Positions 8,912 through 16,765 of a stretch of 64,000 nt of DNA are shown here, piece after piece. The DNA comes from SVFI01 sp964519385 (GTDB lineage Bacteria; Bacillota; Clostridia; Lachnospirales; Lachnospiraceae), in the NCBI GenBank assembly GCA_964519385.1, contig CAZFLR010000006.1:1-64000 (forward strand). The letters are read 5' to 3'. Positions within the stretch are counted from its first letter, which is position 1; every line of letters starts with the position of its first letter. The notes under the pieces were generated by a model that searched no databases, was not told the DNA's origin, and was given only the letters and a program-made list of their open reading frames with translations. The position numbers and the translations under genes are program-made.

Positions 8912-9667
8912 ATGAAACTGATATCATGGAATGTAAACGGAATCCGGGCATGTCTGCAGAAGGATTTTATGGGATTTTTTAACGAAGCGGATGCGGATAT
9001 TTTCTGCCTGCAGGAAACGAAAATTCAGGAGGGTCAGGTTGAACTTGACCTTCCGGGATATTATCAATATTTTAACTATGCGGTAAAGAAGGGATATTCC
9101 GGAACGGCGATTTTTACGAAAAAAGAGCCTGTTTCAGTCAGTTACGGTATCGGTATTGAAGAGCATGATACGGAAGGCCGTGTGATTACACTTGAATTTG
9201 ATAATTTTTATATGGTAACCGTTTATACACCGAATTCAAAACAGCAGCTTGAACGGCTCGAATACAGAATGGTGTGGGAAGATGCGTTTAGGGAATATCT
9301 GAATGCGCTCCGCGTGAAAAAACCGGTTGTTGTATGCGGCGATTTGAACGTTGCGCATAAGGAAATAGATTTGAAAAATCCGAAGACCAACCGTCATAAT
9401 GCGGGCTTTACGGATGAGGAACGCTCGAAGATGACAGAGCTTCTGGAGAGCGGATTTATTGACAGCTACCGCCACTTTTATCCGGATACCGAAGGGGTAT
9501 ATTCGTGGTGGTCCTATCGTTTTCAGGCAAGAGTCAAGAACGCAGGATGGAGAATCGACTATTTCCTTGTGTCGGATGAGTTAAAGGAAAAACTGGTGTC
9601 GGCCGACATCCATACGCAGGTACTCGGCTCGGATCACTGTCCGGTAGAAGTTCAGCTTGACCTTTGA
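8912..9667 (+). CDS. xth: Exodeoxyribonuclease III (AP endonuclease family)
   Basis: 251 residues. It cleaves DNA at abasic sites and degrades 3' ends in base excision repair. Family motifs are in order: SWNVNGIRA at the N-terminus, FCLQETKIQ with the metal-binding Glu, CGDLNVAHKEIDLKNP, WWSYRFQAR...GWRIDYFLVS, and LGSDHCPVEVQ with the catalytic Asp-His at the C-terminus. AGGAAAAGG precedes ATG. Convergent with apbE, with only 17 bases between and no clear terminator. Confidence 0.95.
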   Translation: MKLISWNVNGIRACLQKDFMGFFNEADADIFCLQETKIQEGQVELDLPGYYQYFNYAVKKGYSGTAIFTKKEPVSVSYGIGIEEHDTEGRVITLEFDNFYMVTVYTPNSKQQLERLEYRMVWEDAFREYLNALRVKKPVVVCGDLNVAHKEIDLKNPKTNRHNAGFTDEERSKMTELLESGFIDSYRHFYPDTEGVYSWWSYRFQARVKNAGWRIDYFLVSDELKEKLVSADIHTQVLGSDHCPVEVQLDL

Positions 9668-9684
9668 TGAGGGACAGGTTTTTC

Positions 9685-10686
9685 TTACTCCCGGGTGTCC
9701 ACGATTCTGCCGTCTGTCGTGATAAAGATGGCATCGGCGTACTCCAGACCCTCGATAAAGCTTACGCTGCGTTCAAGTCCGAGAATGAGGCAGGTCGTGC
9801 TTAGGGCATCTGCATGAAGTGAGGTGTCACAAAGAATCGTCACGCTTGCAAGATCGCTTTGCACAGGCTGTCCTGTGGAGGAATCCAGAATGTGATGATA
9901 CAGCTTTCCGTTATATTCAAAGCAACGCTCGTAGATTCCGCTGGTGACCACAGAGCTGTAGGTGCCGGTTTCGGAATCGGAGCATGGTACGGTCATAAGA
10001 TAGGTTCCGGGTGCGGCAAAAGGCTCCTGAATACCGATCTGATAGGCGGAGCCGTCCGGTTTGTCTCCGATGGTGACGATGTTTCCGCCGAGATTAATCA
10101 GGGCACTTTTGACCTTCTTTTCCATAAGGAAGGAGCGGATGTGGTCGGCGATATAGCCCTTGGCGATAAAACCGAGGTCAATGGCAGCTTCCGGGTCATT
10201 CAGACGGATTTTGTTTCCGCTGATTTCGATAAGGTGATAATCAACGTGAGTGAGCTTTTCGTCGATAATCCGTGTTGCAGGCATATGAATTTCCCCGGTT
10301 TGTGAAAAGTCCCAAAGCTCCTTTACCGGTGCAGTGGTAATGTCTATTTCGCCTCCGGTAAGTTCGCAGTATTCCAGAGAAGACTGAATCAGCCGGAGAG
10401 TGTCATCGGAGACGGTGGTCCATTCGCCGCCGGCGTGATTGATATTCCAGATATCGCTTCCTTCCGTCGTTCGGCTGAGCATATCGTCGTAGTCGTGGCA
10501 AAGCGCGATTGCTTCGTCAAGTATTGCCTCTGCATCAGATGCATTGGATGCCTTGTCATAAATCGTCAAGGAGACGGAGGTGTCAAAGCAAAAATCGGTT
10601 TTGGTATAAGCCTCCTGTCCGTAGGCGCATCCATATAAAAGAGATGCAAGCAGAAGTATAAGTAAAATGGCTGTATTTTTTTTCAT
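9685..10686 (-). CDS. apbE: FAD:protein FMN transferase, lipoprotein (ApbE)
   Basis: 333 residues. A signal peptide ends in the lipobox LLYGC with C20 as the lipidated cysteine, so the enzyme is membrane-anchored on the outside. ApbE splits FAD and attaches FMN to Thr in SGAT-type motifs. RnfD T151 and RnfG T178, encoded 5 kb away, are the obvious substrates. DLGFIAKGYIADHI, LGGNIVTIG, HHILDSSTGQPV and HADALSTT (metal-binding Asp) are the conserved family blocks. AAGGAAG lies eight bases before ATG. It is transcribed toward the rnf operon, so not in the same unit. Confidence 0.94.
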   Translation of the reverse strand: MKKNTAILLILLLASLLYGCAYGQEAYTKTDFCFDTSVSLTIYDKASNASDAEAILDEAIALCHDYDDMLSRTTEGSDIWNINHAGGEWTTVSDDTLRLIQSSLEYCELTGGEIDITTAPVKELWDFSQTGEIHMPATRIIDEKLTHVDYHLIEISGNKIRLNDPEAAIDLGFIAKGYIADHIRSFLMEKKVKSALINLGGNIVTIGDKPDGSAYQIGIQEPFAAPGTYLMTVPCSDSETGTYSSVVTSGIYERCFEYNGKLYHHILDSSTGQPVQSDLASVTILCDTSLHADALSTTCLILGLERSVSFIEGLEYADAIFITTDGRIVDTRE

Positions 10687-10790
10687 ATAGATTTCTTCCT
10701 TGTCTGATATTTGTAAGATAAGTGTAACATAAAATTTCTTTGTATAATAGATAAAGTTATGTTAAACTTTCTACAGAGAAAGGGAAAAAT

Positions 10791-11924
10791 ATGAGACTGA
10801 CAGATGATTTTGAAGATAAAAATGAAAAATCGGGGCTACCCCTTTTATATACTGCAGTTGCGGTGACGGGATTTATTGTCCTTGTTTTTTGTGTGGTACT
10901 TGTGGTTAATCAGAAGAACACGAAGTCGCGGGGAAACAGTCCTTCTGCGGAGACTTTGGTGCAGAAGGAGGAGGCGGATTTGCCGGAGAAATATCCGGTA
11001 GGGGAATCGACACTGACAAGCGACCAGCTTGATTTCTGGAATATGTACAAGGATGAGGTTCCGGTGTCGGACAATTCAGCAGCCATGAGTGACCTCTACG
11101 AAAAAAATGCCCAAAAGCTTCTGGAAGAGGAAAAAAAGAAGGAGCAGGAGGAAGACCTTTCCGAGGGCGGAACGAAGACGATGGTAGTGAGGCCGGATGG
11201 TACGCAGCAGTGGATTATGATTAATTCGTATCTGGATAAGAATACCTATAAAGAGGAAGGCTTTGTCTATGAAGAACCGGTGCTCAAGTATTTTGAAAAT
11301 GGAGATAAAGCTTCCTGGCTCGGAGTGGATATCAGCAAGGAGAACGGAGAACCGGATTTCTCAAAACTGAAAAAAGCCGGAGTTGATTTTGTAATGATCA
11401 GGATTGGATACCGTGGATATGAAAGCGGGAATATTTCACCGGATGAGGAATATTTTGACAATATACAGAAGGCAAATGAGGCCGGTTTGTCTGTCGGTGT
11501 GTATTTTGAATCCAAGGCGATTACGCCCGAGGAGGCACTGGAAGAGGCAGAGTTTGTGATTACGAATCTGATTGAGATGAAGGTGACCTATCCGGTGGTG
11601 TTTGACCTGGGACTGGTGGCAAACGATACGTCGCGCATTGACAATCTGCCGAAGTCGCAGCTTACGGAGATAACGAACACATTCTGTAACCGTATCAGGG
11701 AGGCCGGATATAAGCCAATGGTTTACGGAAACAAATATTGGCTGCTGCGCAAGATTGATTTGACGATGCTGGGCGATTATGATATCTGGCTGTCTCAAAA
11801 CGGACAGACTCCGGATTACCCGTATGAATTTGCAATGTGGCAGTATTCGTCAACCGGAAAAATGAGCGGCGTTTCAGGAGATTTGAATATGAATATCAGC
11901 TTTGTGGATTATACCCAGAAGTAA
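10791..11924 (+). CDS. GH25 lysozyme-fold membrane protein with altered catalytic residues
   Basis: 377 residues. A short cytoplasmic N-terminus, one membrane helix at about 18-40, a charged linker (Glu/Lys-rich, about 45-170), then a glycoside hydrolase family 25 barrel from about residue 176 to the end. GVDISKENG carries D180, matching the first catalytic-site Asp of GH25 muramidases. The usual D-x-E at the end of the next strand is FDLG here: D272 is kept but the Glu is G274. Near the C-terminus the expected VDLN Asp aligns with N366. Either the protein binds peptidoglycan without cutting it or it uses a different mechanism. The fold is confident; muramidase activity is doubtful. The last 29 bases overlap the convergent gene. 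Confidence 0.8.
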   Translation: MRLTDDFEDKNEKSGLPLLYTAVAVTGFIVLVFCVVLVVNQKNTKSRGNSPSAETLVQKEEADLPEKYPVGESTLTSDQLDFWNMYKDEVPVSDNSAAMSDLYEKNAQKLLEEEKKKEQEEDLSEGGTKTMVVRPDGTQQWIMINSYLDKNTYKEEGFVYEEPVLKYFENGDKASWLGVDISKENGEPDFSKLKKAGVDFVMIRIGYRGYESGNISPDEEYFDNIQKANEAGLSVGVYFESKAITPEEALEEAEFVITNLIEMKVTYPVVFDLGLVANDTSRIDNLPKSQLTEITNTFCNRIREAGYKPMVYGNKYWLLRKIDLTMLGDYDIWLSQNGQTPDYPYEFAMWQYSSTGKMSGVSGDLNMNISFVDYTQK

Positions 11925-12765
11925 GCATGCTTATCAGTGACTCCGAAACAGAAACCCTTGAATAAATATCGGCATAAGTCTTAGGAGACATGGTTTCGAT
12001 ATAATTGACAGGAAATTTTTTTTGAATTCCATATTGATGACAGAAATCGGCAGCCTTGTTGTAAGCAATGGCTGCTGTTTCCATGTCTTCATATATTCCG
12101 ACAAGGTAGTTTCCGTTAATATGAATAAGCACGCGGTAGGTGTAATTTCCGAAGCTTCCCTCGCGCAGAACACCGTGATACGGATTGATAATCTCTATAT
12201 TGGAATAGCGATAGTCGGTGTCATCCTGGTTGATGAAACGATAGTCCCTGTCTTTGACCGCAAAATTCCGGATACCGTAACGTGCGGCGATGGTTACCTG
12301 CATGCCATAATCCGATACAAACAGGTGATTTCCACGTTTCATAATCCTGTGGGAGGAGTAATAAAACAGATCTTCCTTGTCGAAGGTCAGATGCAGTCCC
12401 GGTGCGAGATAATAGTGAAAATAGTTTTTATACAGATAAATCGGACTGTGAAAATAAATCCCGTTGTCGCGGAAATTCATCAAAATAACCACTTTTTCAT
12501 AGGTCAGAAAGTCGATTTGCGCGAAAGATTTTTTCGCTTTTTTCTTCGTCTGTTTCGATGCTGCGAAAAAGGTTTCAAGCAAGGTGATATCATAGAGGGA
12601 AGAATCGCGCAAAACAGAATCGGCTTCAAGATACGCGGAGTGCGCATGTTCAGCAATATCAAAGCTTCCCAGACTGATATGCCTTCCTTTGTATGTGATG
12701 GACGAACGATAATAAGTTTGTCCGTTTTTTTTCTTTGTTATATACACGCCTGTCAGTTTTTTCAT
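11896..12765 (-). CDS. AP2-domain protein with degenerate HNH-like centre, probable DNA-binding protein
   Basis: 289 residues. Residues 5-50 (TGVYITKKKNG, ITYKGRHISLGSFD, AYLEAD) read as an AP2/integrase-type three-stranded DNA-binding domain. A second copy lies near 215-260 (YRVLIHINGNYLVGIYED followed by AAIAYNKAADF). Between them, INQDDTDYRYSNIEIINPYHGV resembles the D-N-R-x-x-N-L part of HNH homing endonucleases fused to AP2, but the catalytic His that normally precedes it is absent. It is therefore likely a non-cutting descendant used as a DNA-binding factor; the target is unknown. The start is ATG 12765; the 30 codons upstream of it lack any ribosome site, and a promoter ends six bases before the ATG. 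Confidence 0.6.
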   Translation of the reverse strand: MKKLTGVYITKKKNGQTYYRSSITYKGRHISLGSFDIAEHAHSAYLEADSVLRDSSLYDITLLETFFAASKQTKKKAKKSFAQIDFLTYEKVVILMNFRDNGIYFHSPIYLYKNYFHYYLAPGLHLTFDKEDLFYYSSHRIMKRGNHLFVSDYGMQVTIAARYGIRNFAVKDRDYRFINQDDTDYRYSNIEIINPYHGVLREGSFGNYTYRVLIHINGNYLVGIYEDMETAAIAYNKAADFCHQYGIQKKFPVNYIETMSPKTYADIYSRVSVSESLISMLTSGYNPQS

Positions 12766-12771
12766 AGTATC

Positions 12772-12800
12772 ACTATAACAAAGGATGAACAAAATTACAA
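12772..12800 (-). promoter_or_regulatory. Promoter immediately before the AP2-domain gene, likely leaderless
   Basis: Read on the minus strand: -35 TTGTAA (12800-12795), 17-base spacer, -10 TATAGT (12777-12772), then six bases to ATG. Transcription would start at or next to the start codon, and no Shine-Dalgarno sequence is present. Confidence 0.65.
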
Positions 12801-12827
12801 TTTTAGAAATATTTTTCCTAAAGCTTG

Positions 12828-12882
12828 TATAAACTAATGAAAGAGTTATTAACAAATTATTACATTTGTTTATAAACTAATG
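12828..12882 (+). repeat. Direct repeat of TATAAACTAATG upstream of the SleB-type gene
   Basis: Perfect 12-base copies start at 12828 and 12871, 43 bases apart, about four helical turns. The second copy contains a possible -10 (TAAACT at 12873-12878) with TTAACA 18 bases upstream (12849-12854). It could be a tandem promoter or a regulator site for the gene at 12910. Confidence 0.4.
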
Positions 12883-12909
12883 GCATGGAGCGAAAGGAGA
12901 AATATATAT

Positions 12910-13512
12910 ATGTATGATAAGGCTGCAAAAATGATGGCTGCGCTGGCAGTAATCTTTTTGCTTACCTTCGGGCCCGTAATGGATGGCGGAACGGGCGAGG
13001 GAGAAGCGTATCATACAAAGGACGAAATTGTTTACAATTATGTAACAGAACAGTACAAAATGACACAGACAACCTCAGAGGCAAGAGTGATAAAAGAAAG
13101 GACAATGGTGCGAAAGAGACTTGCGCCGGTTTCTGCTTCGGATTATGAAATACTGTGCAGGATTGTGCAGGCAGAGGCAGGAGGAGAAGACCTGCTCGGG
13201 AAACAGATGGTGGCAGATGTTATAATCAATCGTGTGCATAGTAAAAAATTTCCGAATTCCGTTCAGGGAGTGGTTTTTCAAGGGAGCGGAGGGAAGGTAC
13301 AGTTTTCACCGGTCGGTGACGGAAGATATTACAGCGTGACGGTTACGGAAGAGACCAGAAACGCAGTAAAGCTTGCGCTCAGCGGAGAGGACACGACTGG
13401 AGGAGCGCTTTATTTTGTCAATGCAGGAAAAGCTGCTTCGGATAATTTGTCGTGGTTTGAAAATAGTTTGTCCTTTTGCACGGAGCATGGAGGACACAGG
13501 TTTTATAAGTAA
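12910..13512 (+). CDS. SleB-type cell wall hydrolase
   Basis: 200 residues from the ATG preceded by AAGGAG at 12894-12899. A frame extension to 12880 is possible but has no ribosome site. An N-terminal hydrophobic signal segment (AAKMMAALAVIFLLTFGPV) is followed by a basic linker and a C-terminal Hydrolase_2 domain: LCRIVQAEAGGEDLLGKQMVADVIINRV with the conserved Glu, then FSPVGDGR and a late GGALYFVN. Family members (SleB, CwlJ) cut peptidoglycan glycan strands, often spore cortex. In non-sporulating Lachnospiraceae the domain occurs in general wall enzymes. Spore function cannot be inferred here. Confidence 0.8.
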   Translation: MYDKAAKMMAALAVIFLLTFGPVMDGGTGEGEAYHTKDEIVYNYVTEQYKMTQTTSEARVIKERTMVRKRLAPVSASDYEILCRIVQAEAGGEDLLGKQMVADVIINRVHSKKFPNSVQGVVFQGSGGKVQFSPVGDGRYYSVTVTEETRNAVKLALSGEDTTGGALYFVNAGKAASDNLSWFENSLSFCTEHGGHRFYK

Positions 13513-13526
13513 ATAAAAAAATATTA

Positions 13527-13554
13527 TTGCTTAAAGCAATTTCTGGTGTATAAT
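13527..13554 (+). promoter_or_regulatory. thrC promoter
   Basis: -35 TTGCTT at 13527-13532, 16-base spacer, -10 TATAAT at 13549-13554. An inverted repeat ATTGCTT-A-AAGCAAT (13526-13540) overlaps the -35 and might serve as an operator or as a weak end signal for the upstream gene. Confidence 0.6.
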
Positions 13555-13592
13555 GAAGCAGACGGATTTTATAAAAAGAAAGAGGTACACCG

Positions 13593-15080
13593 ATGGAAGT
13601 ATTATACAAAAGCACAAGAAGTAATTCTGAGCCGGTAAAGGCATCAGAGGCCATTTTAAAAGGACTTGCAGAAGACGGCGGATTATTTGTGCCGGATCAT
13701 ATCCCGGCTTTGGATGTTTCGATAGATGCATTATCCCGGATGTCATACAGAGAAGTGGCATATGAGGTAATGAAGCTTTATCTGACGGATTTTACCAAGG
13801 AAGAACTTATGGATTGTATCGACCGTGCATATGATGCAAAATTTGACACAGAAGTGATTGCACCGCTGGCTTATGCAGGAAATGCATATTATCTTGAATT
13901 ATTCCACGGTGCAACCATAGCATTTAAAGATATGGCACTTTCCATTTTGCCGCACCTTATGACGACGAGTGCGAAGAAAAATGCGGTTAAAAACGAAATC
14001 GTAATTCTCACGGCGACAAGCGGCGACACGGGAAAGGCAGCACTTGCGGGATTTGCGGATGTTGAGGGAACCAAAATTATCGTGTTCTATCCGAAAAACG
14101 GTGTAAGCCCGGTGCAGGAAAAGCAGATGGTAACACAGAAAGGTGCCAATACACATGTAATCGGAATCCATGGCAATTTTGATGATGCACAGACCGGAGT
14201 GAAGACATTGTTCGGAGACAAGGATCTTGCTGCGGAGATGGATGCAAAGGGCTTCCAGTTCTCGTCTGCTAACTCTATCAATATCGGTCGTCTGGTTCCG
14301 CAGATTGTATATTATGTATATTCCTATGCGACATTGTATGCACAGGGTAAGCTTGCGGAAGGTCAGGCAATGAACGTTGTGGTACCTACAGGTAACTTTG
14401 GTAATATTCTGGCAGCTTACTATGCGAAAAATATGGGAATTCCGGTAGGAAAGCTTATTTGTGCTTCCAACGACAACAAGGTTTTATTTGATTTTTTTGC
14501 AACAGGAACATACGACAGGAACAGAGAATTTATCCTGACAAGTTCACCATCTATGGATATTCTGATTTCTTCCAATCTTGAGAGACTTATCTACAGGATT
14601 GCAGGGGAAGACAGCGCGAAGAATGCAGAGCTTATGGCAGCTCTTTCTAAGGACGGCAAATATGATGTGACGGCAGAGATGAAAGAGAAGCTTTCTGATT
14701 TTATCGGCGGCTATGCGACGGAGGAAGAGACGTTTGCGAAGATCAAAGCTCTTTATGAAGATTGCGGATATGTGATTGATACGCATACGGCGGTAGCTGC
14801 TGCAGCGTATGATAAGTATGTACAGGCAACAGGAGATGACACCGTGACGGTGATTGCATCGACCGCAAGTCCGTATAAATTTGCGAGAAGTGTCATGAAT
14901 GCCATCGATTCAAAATATGACAGCATGTCCGACTTTGAACTGATTGACGAGCTGTGCAGAATATCAAACGTACCGGTTCCGAATGCGATAGAAGAGATTC
15001 GCACAGCACCGGTGCTTCACAAGACAGAATGTGAAAAAGATGAAATGAAGCAGGCAGTGAAGAACTTCCTCAAGCTGTAA
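13593..15080 (+). CDS. thrC: Threonine synthase
   Basis: 495 residues, the long class of threonine synthase. A PLP enzyme converting O-phosphohomoserine to threonine in the cytoplasm. YKSTRS at the N-terminus, HGATIAFKD with the PLP lysine K112, TATSGDTGKAA for phosphate binding, and VVPTGNFGNILAAYYAK are diagnostic. AGAGG precedes ATG. Monocistronic: own promoter and a strong terminator shared with the convergent citrate synthase gene. No T-box or other threonine leader is seen in the short 5' region. Confidence 0.95.
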   Translation: MEVLYKSTRSNSEPVKASEAILKGLAEDGGLFVPDHIPALDVSIDALSRMSYREVAYEVMKLYLTDFTKEELMDCIDRAYDAKFDTEVIAPLAYAGNAYYLELFHGATIAFKDMALSILPHLMTTSAKKNAVKNEIVILTATSGDTGKAALAGFADVEGTKIIVFYPKNGVSPVQEKQMVTQKGANTHVIGIHGNFDDAQTGVKTLFGDKDLAAEMDAKGFQFSSANSINIGRLVPQIVYYVYSYATLYAQGKLAEGQAMNVVVPTGNFGNILAAYYAKNMGIPVGKLICASNDNKVLFDFFATGTYDRNREFILTSSPSMDILISSNLERLIYRIAGEDSAKNAELMAALSKDGKYDVTAEMKEKLSDFIGGYATEEETFAKIKALYEDCGYVIDTHTAVAAAAYDKYVQATGDDTVTVIASTASPYKFARSVMNAIDSKYDSMSDFELIDELCRISNVPVPNAIEEIRTAPVLHKTECEKDEMKQAVKNFLKL

Positions 15081-15113
15081 GCAGGAACAGAGAAAGATAT
15101 AAATTGAAATCTG

Positions 15114-15145
15114 AAAAAGGAACTTCCGGTTGGAAGTTCCTTTTT
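15114..15145. terminator. Bidirectional terminator between thrC and citrate synthase
   Basis: AAAAAGGAACTTCC pairs with GGAAGTTCCTTTTT around a four-base loop, with A and T runs on the two sides. Confidence 0.9.
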
Positions 15146-15157
15146 GTGGTATAAACC

Positions 15158-16525
15158 TTATTTACGTTCGTCTATCGGAATATAAGTCATATCCTTGTGA
15201 ATCGGTTTGTAGGCCGGACGAATAATTTTGCCGTTGTTGGCAAGCTCTTCCATGCGATGTGCACTCCAGCCGACGATACGTGCAATGGCAAAAATAGGAG
15301 TGTAGAGTTCATCCGGAAGACCGAGCATCTTGTATACAAAGCCGGAATAAAAATCCACATTGATATTGACACCCTTGTAGATATGGCGTTCCTCGGCGAT
15401 AACCTTCGGGGCAAGCTCCTCGACGAGAGAGTAGAGGGCAAATTCCTTTTCCAGACCTTTTTCCTGTGAGAGCTTCTCGACAAAGCTTTTGAAGACGCGG
15501 GCGCGGGGATCTGACTTGGAATAAACCGCATGACCGACTCCGTAAATCAGTCCGGCGTGGTCAAAGGCTTCTTTGTTGAGAAGTTTTCTGAGATATTCGG
15601 AAACCTCCTCGGCGTTTTCCCAGTCGGAGACTTGATGCTTCATATCCTCGAACATCTTGACAACCTTGATGTTCGCACCGCCGTGTCTCGGACCTTTCAG
15701 GGAACCGATAGCTGCTGCGATGGTGGAGTAAGTGTCGGTCAGCGAACTTGTCACAACATGTGTCGTGAAAGTAGAGTTGTTACCGCCGCCGTGCTCCATA
15801 TGTAAAATAAGGGCAATGTCCAGAATTTTTGCCTCAAGAGGAGTGTATTTTTTGTTAGGACGCAATATGCGTAAAATATTCTCTGCAGTGGAAAGCTCAG
15901 GCAGAGGCTGATGAATGTAGAGACTCTTTCCGTCGTGATAATGACGATATGCTTGATAACCGTATATTGCAAGCATCGGGAAAAGGCTGATGAGCTGGAG
16001 TGACTGACGAAGCACATTCTCAAGTGAAGTGTCATCTGCCCTGTCATCATACGAATAGAGAGTCAGGACGCTTCTTGCAAGCGTGTTCATCATATCCCGG
16101 CTCGGAGCCTTCATGATAATATCACGGACGAAGCTGGTCGGAAGAGAACGGTAATACCCGAGTAATTCCTTGAATTTTGCAAGTTCTTCATAATTAGGAA
16201 GACTATCAAAAAGAAGAAGGTATGTCACTTCCTCAAAACCGAGACGATCATCCTTGTCAAAGCCTTTTACAAGATCCTCCACGTCGTAACCGCGATAGAA
16301 CAGTCTTCCGTGTGTAGGTATCTGCTCGCCGTTAACAATCTTGTTGGCACGGACATCGGATATGTTGGTGAGACCGGCAAGAACTCCTTTGCCGTTTAAG
16401 TCTCTCAGACCGCGTTTGACCTCATATTTTGTGAATAATTCCTGCTCGATGATTCCCGCCTCACGGGATAAATCGGCAAGTCTGACGATATCAGGTGTAA
16501 TGTCTGAAAATACATTATGTTCCAT
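15158..16525 (-). CDS. gltA: Citrate synthase (Si-type family)
   Basis: 455 residues from the chosen start. Condenses oxaloacetate and acetyl-CoA to citrate. Catalytic segments are visible: LHMEHGGGNNSTFTTHVV, SLKGPRHGGAN with the active-site His, GVGHAVYSKSDPRA, and a C-terminal Asp in VDFYSGFVYKMLG. The frame could extend 63 bases further, but AGGTGGG lies just before ATG 16525. It is divergent from pckA, sharing a 240-base intergenic region with separate promoters. A second, unrelated candidate citrate synthase is encoded at 56082-57503. Likely function is glutamate-family carbon supply through 2-oxoglutarate, with Icd at 58233. Confidence 0.93.
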   Translation of the reverse strand: MEHNVFSDITPDIVRLADLSREAGIIEQELFTKYEVKRGLRDLNGKGVLAGLTNISDVRANKIVNGEQIPTHGRLFYRGYDVEDLVKGFDKDDRLGFEEVTYLLLFDSLPNYEELAKFKELLGYYRSLPTSFVRDIIMKAPSRDMMNTLARSVLTLYSYDDRADDTSLENVLRQSLQLISLFPMLAIYGYQAYRHYHDGKSLYIHQPLPELSTAENILRILRPNKKYTPLEAKILDIALILHMEHGGGNNSTFTTHVVTSSLTDTYSTIAAAIGSLKGPRHGGANIKVVKMFEDMKHQVSDWENAEEVSEYLRKLLNKEAFDHAGLIYGVGHAVYSKSDPRARVFKSFVEKLSQEKGLEKEFALYSLVEELAPKVIAEERHIYKGVNINVDFYSGFVYKMLGLPDELYTPIFAIARIVGWSAHRMEELANNGKIIRPAYKPIHKDMTYIPIDERK

Positions 16526-16558
16526 TTGTTTCCCACCTTTCTGAAAAATACTCATTTT

Positions 16559-16588
16559 AATATAACATGAATAAAAAAGCACGGGCAA
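16559..16588 (-). promoter_or_regulatory. Citrate synthase promoter
   Basis: Minus strand: -35 TTGCCC (16588-16583), 18-base spacer, -10 TATATT (16564-16559), about 33 bases before the start codon. Confidence 0.5.
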
Positions 16589-16651
16589 GTTTTTTTGGGA
16601 AATTAAGAAAATGTTTACAATTTGTTCAGAGAAAATACAAGGACAAAATGC

Positions 16652-16680
16652 TTGACTTTTGATAGTGGTTTTGAGATAAT
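16652..16680 (+). promoter_or_regulatory. pckA promoter
   Basis: -35 TTGACT at 16652-16657, 17-base spacer, -10 GATAAT at 16675-16680. The predicted 5' leader is about 80 bases and ends in CAAGGAGGACTACATAATATG. Confidence 0.7.
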
Positions 16681-16765
16681 ATTTCCGGTGTACTTAGACA
16701 GTACATGGTAAGAAACAGACCGCATACGCGGTTAAAAAATACATTTTCAAGGAGGACTACATAAT

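Noticed and set aside
12022..12837. Long open frame on the plus strand opposite the AP2-domain gene
   Set aside because: No ribosome site or recognisable domain; it mirrors the minus-strand gene, which has AP2-like motifs and a promoter.
13526..13540. Inverted repeat ATTGCTT-A-AAGCAAT as a terminator of the SleB-type gene
   Set aside because: One-base loop and no T run; it overlaps the thrC -35, so it was noted with the promoter instead.
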